NCBI GenBank assembly: GCA_947561395.2
Contig: OX387182.1
Coordinates: 55,451,283 to 55,515,282 of the forward strand
DNA from: Buxus sempervirens
Taxonomy: Eukaryota > Streptophyta > Magnoliopsida > Buxales > Buxaceae
Direction of reading: 5' to 3'
DNA: 64,000 bases
In this document: in pieces, positions 58,409 to 64,000 of the stretch
How the letters are laid out: the number at the start of each line of letters is the position of its first letter
How positions within the stretch are numbered: the first letter of the stretch is position 1
Position numbers and translations under genes: made by a program
Notes under the pieces: generated by a model
What the model was told of the DNA's origin: nothing
The model's database searches: none
Seen by the model: only the letters and a program-made list of their open reading frames with translations

Positions 58409-59788
58409 GTCTCCTTTCTGCTTCTTATCTTCTTTTTGGTTTTCCTCCTTTAGTTTTTCTTCCCTCTTGTTTTATCTTTCACACTTTCTCGGTGAGTATT
58501 CAAAAAGAAAATTGCAGGTTTGTGTTTAAAAAGGAAAAATTGTTAAGGATGTCTAAAAATATAATTTTTTTTAATCCTAATGTAGTTAACGTTATTTAGG
58601 TTTTGGAGTATTTTATTGACAAGTGTTGCAAAAGAAAATTTTTAGAGGCTACATAGAATCAAATCGTAATTTTGAATCATAACTCATAGTATTCATTATA
58701 ATTTTAGCAAAAGAAGCATTTGAGGTTTAGGTTCAGGGATTTTTCTTGGGAAAAGTTTCTTTTGTTGTTAAAATAGTTAAACTATATTTTTGTTCCTTTT
58801 TTTTTTCTTTGAGTGTATATATAATCATTTTACAGTACTGTTACTACCATATTTTATGAATGGATGAAGCAAAAAAGCGTGTTAATCAGTGAAGAAGGGA
58901 AAAAGGGAAATTGAAATAGTTTTAGGATTTTAGTGTCATATGAATGATAATTAAATTTGTAGACCATGAGATTCCCCATATATATATAAACTGACTTTTT
59001 CACTGATTTGAATGACCTGGGGGTCAAATTGAATCACATCACAATATGGCAAATATTATTGAAACAATTCATAGATAGAAAGAAAGGGTTGGCTGACTTT
59101 TGACATTCAAAATCACCACCATATCATTGGTCCAAGCTTTAGGAATCTTCACAATGTGGTCATTCATGTTTAGCAGTTTATGGGGTGTATCACTGGTACC
59201 CTTTTTTTTTCCATCCAAGGACACTCCAAATTCTCCTTTAATATTGGTAAAAACATAGAACAGAATGAGTGATTTTCCGTTCCCTTGAATGCTCCTATAT
59301 GAATACCTTGGAAGAAAAAGGAAAAAAATGTTAGAGGTTTTGAAATGCATTGTGTATTGCTGCTGGACAAAAAATGCCTTGGCTGTTTTATGAATTTTTA
59401 GGTTAATCATATCTGTATCCTCGTTTGAATACCCTTTTTTTTCCTTAACATTTATGCTTTTTAGTGGAAATCCATTGTTGATGTTACTTTTGTTGGTATT
59501 AGAGTTACTGATCAACAATAAGAGAACTGAGATTTACAAACCTAGGTAGCTGTGATATCAGTGAAGCAAGTTTCTCACAAAGAAGAAATCCATTTATGCT
59601 CAATAGCTGATGAATCTGATAACTCATGTCTTGACTTGAAGCATGCATGTGTAATTGATAATCCAGTACCTACCCAACTAGCTTGTCTGGTTTTCACAGT
59701 GCCACACTTCATATCTGTTTCACTACACAATGGATAATGTTATGGAGTCATTTTGCATCATTAAGGATTGCTGTACTGAACTAGGTTA

Positions 59789-59821
<33 letters not shown>

Positions 59822-60770
59822 ATATATAACTGGCCTTCCAGTCTCCTATGTCCTTGTACAGACTAGGTTGGTCAGGCTAGAAAACCACTGTCATCCCTTT
59901 TTCTGGGCTTATAAATATCGACAGTGATTTTCATGGTTAATGTCTTTATTAACGGTTGTTTGTATTTAACAACCTTTTCTGTGCATGTTATGAACCCCAG
60001 GATGCTTCTTTCTGAGATCTGGGAGTCCAACCCAAGGATGCTGTCATAACTTTCATACCTGTTATGTTGGGAGAGCTTTAGCGTGTTACTTTATTGGTGG
60101 GTTTAGCATAGGAGATGTCATAGCATTGTTGATGCCATCTCGTTTAGAGATGCCCCAAGTTTGGTATCAGTCTTTAAGATTATCTTTCGGTGTCTTATGG
60201 TGGTCTTTTATCTTTGTGTTCATATAAATAAAATCATCTTGTTTGTATCGTAGAGGATGTCAAGATTTTTGGGATAGCTTTTTTGGCTATGAATTGATTT
60301 GTGATAACTTTACTGTCTCCTAATTCAGCTTCTTAATGTGGCTAGAGTGGGAATGAGTTGCATTTGGAAGCCACTAGTGAATGACTTAACAAGTTATACA
60401 TTGTTTAAAGTGCTGCCTTGCATTTCAGGTTGCATTACCCTGATTACAAGTAGACTATCATTCATCAAACAAAAAAAAAGTAGACTATACAGTGGTATGC
60501 TTTATTTCATGTTATTATGTAAGATATCATTGTTGCAACTCAAATTAACAACCATTGGATTTCTTACGAGAAGCTTCATTAAATTTTTATACGAAGATTG
60601 ATAAGAGGAGATTATGTTGTATGGCATGATTCATGATACTGCCTTCAGATGTTTGGAGGTACTTGCATAAGAATTAAGAAGTTAAGAACGTTGAATTTGC
60701 TAGATAAATTCTTAACCGAGGAGTGATTGTGTAGAATCTACGAACATATATGGAGGGAATCCAAGATAGA
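58409..60770 (+). other. Sixth-intron sequence of the LAF3-like gene
   Basis: No further LAF3-like exon is visible up to the window edge, so this intron exceeds 5.5 kb. A (TA)n tract lies at 59790-59828. A 149-codon open frame on the - strand (59069-59518) has no recognisable motif. Confidence 0.5.
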
Positions 60771-60779
60771 CAACAAAAA

Positions 60780-61139
60780 GGGAAAATTGGTTTTTAGTGA
60801 TACTTTTCAAACATAATTTAGATTCAGTCGGCCAATTCTTGAAAATTGAGAATTAGTAATACTTTTTTAAAATAATTGAGAATCAGTGTTATTTTACTAT
60901 TAGTGAAGAATTTCTTCCAAAAATACCCTCAAAAGACTTGCAAACCTCACTTGTACCTAAATGAGTGAAAAGGTTTTCAAAGTCTTTTGAGGGCATTATC
61001 GGAAAAAAGTCTTTATGAACAGTAAAATAACATTGATTCCTAATTATTTTTAAAAAGTATCACTAATTCTCAATTTTCAAGAATTGGCCGACTAAATATG
61101 AATTATTTTTAAAAAGTTGCAATAAAAACCAATTTCCCC
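60780..61139. mobile_element. Foldback Mutator-like MITE, 360 bp, with perfect 9-bp target duplication
   Basis: The two halves are inverted copies of each other over about 160 bp each. Shared blocks include AAATTGGTTTTTA, TCGGCCAATTCTTGAAAATT, GAGAATTAGT, GTTATTTTACT and CCCTCAAAAGACTT. CAACAAAAA flanks both sides (60771-60779 and 61140-61148); 9 bp is the Mutator-type length. It has no coding capacity. A transcript through it would form a long hairpin. Confidence 0.92.
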
Positions 61140-62005
61140 CAACAAAAATTGGTCAGTCCAAATTTTCTAGAGTTTGGAGTTGGATCACGTAGCTGCATAT
61201 GGAAATTGTGATGCATATTTATTAAGAAGAAATTATCGTCGTCGTCATCATCATCATAAGCTAGTTTCCACCATAGTGGGTTCAGCCAAACGAATCTTGT
61301 TTCTCCATCCAGCTCTATCAAAAATTATATCTTTAGTTAATTTACGTCTTTGTAAATCTTGTTTTATAAACTCCATCTATGTCTTTTTAAGTCCTGTCTT
61401 GTTTGCTTAGGTCCTTCAATATGCATACTCTTACACTTTCTTACAGGTGCATCTTTAGGTCTCTGCTTTACATGACCAAATCACCTTATCCTATTTTACT
61501 CCATTTTATCCCTAATGCATGCTATGCCTAACCACTTTCGAATGTCTTCATTTATTATTTTTGCCATAAGTCCCATCTTATCATCCTCATCTCAGTAACA
61601 CTTATCTTCTGAACACGCTAATTCTTTGACGCCTAATATTCTGCACCATACATCATAGCTGGTCTAATTGTTGTCTTATAAAACTTACCCTTTAATTGAA
61701 GTGGAATTGATTATTACACAAAACTCTAGAAGCACCCCTCTACTTACGCCAACCAGTTCTAATCCTATATGCAACATCTTCATCAATTTCTCCATCTTTT
61801 GTATCATTAATCAAAGATATTTGAATTTATTACTTAAAGGGTATTCTAATTGTCAATTCTAATAGTTTCGTTAGTTGTATTGTTATTTATATTAAAAAGG
61901 CATTTCGTATATTCAGTCTTCGCATGGCTTATTTTAAAACCCTTTGATTCTAAGGTATCTTCTCGTAATTCTAGCTTAATATTTACTTCTTTTCTCTAGT
62001 GTGAT

Positions 62006-62554
62006 CAAGGTTTTTAATGTCTTATTGATTAAAATTTTGTTGGCTGCCCCATTGAAAATTTATCGACATGTTCATGAAAATTCTCCAGAAGTGAAATTTT
62101 GCTGAAAAAAATAAGAAAAAGTTGTAAAACAATGAAGTATTCGAGATTATGCTATTTCTAGGTATAAATGAGACTAAAATATGCCTAAAAATCTAAGAAT
62201 TTTTAACAAAAATATATGTAAATGGATCATTTGCATATTTAAATTTTAAAGGAAGTGTAATGATGAAACAATGGCATAGGTTGATAGACATACAGAGGAA
62301 ACCTGAAAATGCATATAAAAATAGAAAATACATGTTACTACCAAGGTCACAGGCTCATAGCCACAAAGAGTGTTGAATTGGTTCGAGCAGTCGCTCTCTT
62401 AAAGGATACTTTTACTTAATTTTGGTGAAATGTCGTCGACGTTTCATGATATGTTGATGACATTTCACTAACTTCAAGCAATAGTCGATATTTCTTTTCC
62501 TCTCCATATTCACTTGTTGACACCTTTGAAAATTGCTGAAATGGAAAAACACTG
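62006..62554. mobile_element. hAT-type MITE, 549 bp, inside the RTE
   Basis: The ends are CAAGGTTTTTAATG and, on the other strand, CAGTGTTTTTCCATT, like those of the MITEs at 4844 and 11867. The flanks AGTGTGAT (61998-62005) and AGTTTGAC (62555-62562) agree at 6 of 8 bases. Taking the element out with one flank restores the continuous RTE frame, which supports the boundaries. The interior has GAAATGTCGTCGACGTTTC-type inverted words. Confidence 0.8.
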
Positions 62555-62714
62555 AGTTTGACCCACCAATACTAAATTATCTGCAAATAGCATACTCCAA
62601 GGCACCTCATCTTGAATATGACACGTCAACTCATCCATAATTAAAACAAAAAGATAAGGGCTAATTGCTAAACCTTGATGCAAACTTATCTTAACCGAAA
62701 AATCGTCTCACATC

Positions 62715-63982
62715 GATGGTTATAATTATCGTTTTGTATCGCGCAATACGTATCGCGTATCTACACTAGCGGCACGATACTCCTATGTATTTCGCGAAAC
62801 AGACTGTCTTGCACGATACGTGGTATGTATCGATAGTATTGAGCGCGTATCTACACTAGTGGCACGATACTCCCATGTATTTCGCGAAACAGACTGTCTT
62901 GCGCGATACATGGTATGTATCGACAGTATTGAGCGATATAGTCGTCGATATTGATACTGTCGATACAAAAAGCAGAAAACGCTAAAAACGTAAAAACCCC
63001 ATTCTCTAGATCTAACACAGCTCCCAAACCACAAAGAGTTTCCAAAATCTGTCATATCTCAAATTAAATCATCCATTTTCATCCGTATTGTTGATGTAAT
63101 CCATGCAAAACAACTTCAAACAACAGATCAATCAAAGTAATCAAGAAAAGTCTACAGTTTTCAAAGGTATTGAAGAGTTTCAATTTTTTTTTAGTCTAAA
63201 TCATTATTTTTCTATCTTTAAACATGATTTGACAATCCTTTATATGGATCTATGGATTTCACTTGAAATCAAATATATCAGAATTGCTTCGTTGAGGGAA
63301 AAAAACAGTTTTTTTAATATTATGAAAAAAGTGACGAAAATGCATTTTTTTTTGAAAAAAACTATACAAAGCTAATCGGTTTGCATTTTTTTTTGATATG
63401 AGATGTATATGGGGTTGATCTATCACCCATATGATTATTGAAATTTTTTATTAATAAAATCATTTTTGCAGAATATTAATAAAAAATATGGGAAAAAATA
63501 TTTTATTTTTATTAAATTTTATGTTTGGGTTCCACTTTTTTTCTTAATAGAGGTTGGGATGTTGGATGATGTCATTTACATGCTTGTTGGTATATTTTCA
63601 ATTATGGAGAATGTTATGTTATGACAGTTCTGTATTGTTGATTTTGATGTTTTAAGTGTTAGTGACTTAGTGTGTTACTTACATTACATGAATGAATTTT
63701 CTAAATTTATTTATTGGTTTATCTAGCCTTTTTATAGCTTTTATTATAATTATGATTCATTTTCGCGTATGCCTATTTGCTTCCATAATGCATAAATACT
63801 CTTTGTGTTGACCTATAATGCTAGAAACATGTTTATTTGATATGTTTTTTTTACTTATCTTTCTATTAAGATAGGTTTTGTTCTATGTGTCCACTGTATC
63901 CACCATTTTAGTGCGTATCCTCGATATGTTTCCATTTTTGGATCGTCCTATACGGCATGTCGATATGATACTTTGAACCATG
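62715..63982. mobile_element. hAT-like non-autonomous element, 1.27 kb, inside the RTE
   Basis: The 8 bp CTCACATC flank it exactly (62707-62714 and 63983-63990). The left end is GATGGTTATAATTATCG and the right end, on the other strand, is CATGGTTCAAAGTATC, a short imperfect inverted repeat. The left 260 bp is dense in CGATAC/GTATCG words and holds a 90-bp tandem duplication. The rest is AT-rich without a recognisable protein, so it would depend on a transposase from elsewhere. Confidence 0.78.
62755..62934. repeat. Tandem duplication, 2 x 90 bp, in the hAT-like element
   Basis: Positions 62755-62844 and 62845-62934 are direct repeats starting GCGTATCTACACTAG and ending AGTATTGAGC. I count six differences, all transitions. 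Each unit contains TATTTCGCGAAACAGAC. Confidence 0.93.
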
Positions 63983-64000
63983 CTCACATCCAACAGTTTT

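Larger units (their letters stand above)
61180..64000 (-). mobile_element. RTE-clade LINE interrupted by two hAT-type elements
   Basis: On the - strand the pieces read, in order, VGCET near 63991 and 62710, FVLIMDELTCHIQDEVPWSM followed by LFADN (62650-62575), then after an insert REK and the DTLESK block (61960-61940), [17 protein letters not shown] (61700-61645), and a (GAT/GAC)n tail near 61235-61260. Frame breaks are numerous. The active-site motif reads FADN instead of FADD. The element runs off the right edge. Confidence 0.72.

Noticed and set aside
59069..59518. 149-codon open frame on the - strand
   Set aside because: It has no recognisable motif, sits in an intron, and its composition resembles random AT-rich sequence.
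4013..63982. CRISPR-like or other spaced-repeat array
   Set aside because: The repeats found are inverted or simply tandem, with no regular spacers, and the genome is eukaryotic.

Overview
This is a plant nuclear window. It is AT-rich, has GT-AG introns up to about 16 kb, and carries typical angiosperm transposons (hAT, Mutator-like MITEs, RTE and L1-type LINEs, Ty1/copia). I cannot fix the species. Three host genes, all on the + strand, explain the conserved coding sequence; most of the rest is transposon-derived.

Layout. (1) 1-4163: the right part of a degraded autonomous hAT transposon on the - strand, running off the left edge and sitting in or just upstream of a host gene. (2) 4637-25638: 20 exons (861 codons) for the C-terminal coiled-coil part of a large kinesin-like protein, most like the plant KIN-7/CENP-E-like group; the motor domain must lie left of the window. 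Its introns hold hAT MITEs and several LINE pieces. (3) 26577-27109: a MITE with about 50-bp terminal inverted repeats, ending 99 bp before (4) 27209-29413, an intronless P-class PPR gene, apparent orthologue of Arabidopsis At5g01110. (5) 32796-58408: the first six exons of a LAF3-like amidohydrolase; the gene continues past the right edge. Its second intron (15.9 kb) holds an RTE LINE split by a 6-kb L1-type LINE, then a 4.75-kb copia element with 98% identical LTRs. Its fourth intron (6.9 kb) holds several LINE 3' ends, an AT-rich tandem array and a LINE with an inverted 5' segment, apparently nested inside a hAT-like element. (6) 58409-64000: the sixth intron, with a foldback Mutator-like MITE and an RTE LINE interrupted by two hAT-type elements.

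The three host genes are unrelated in function (cytoskeleton/division motor, organellar RNA binding, amidohydrolase linked to light signalling) and are simply neighbours. The most interesting structure is in the transposons: a MITE family whose termini match the resident hAT and which shows 8-bp target duplications at three sites, several nested insertions whose order can be read from the sequence, and premature stop codons in two unrelated elements that all fit C-to-T change. I saw no tRNA or rRNA gene, CRISPR array or prokaryote-like system.
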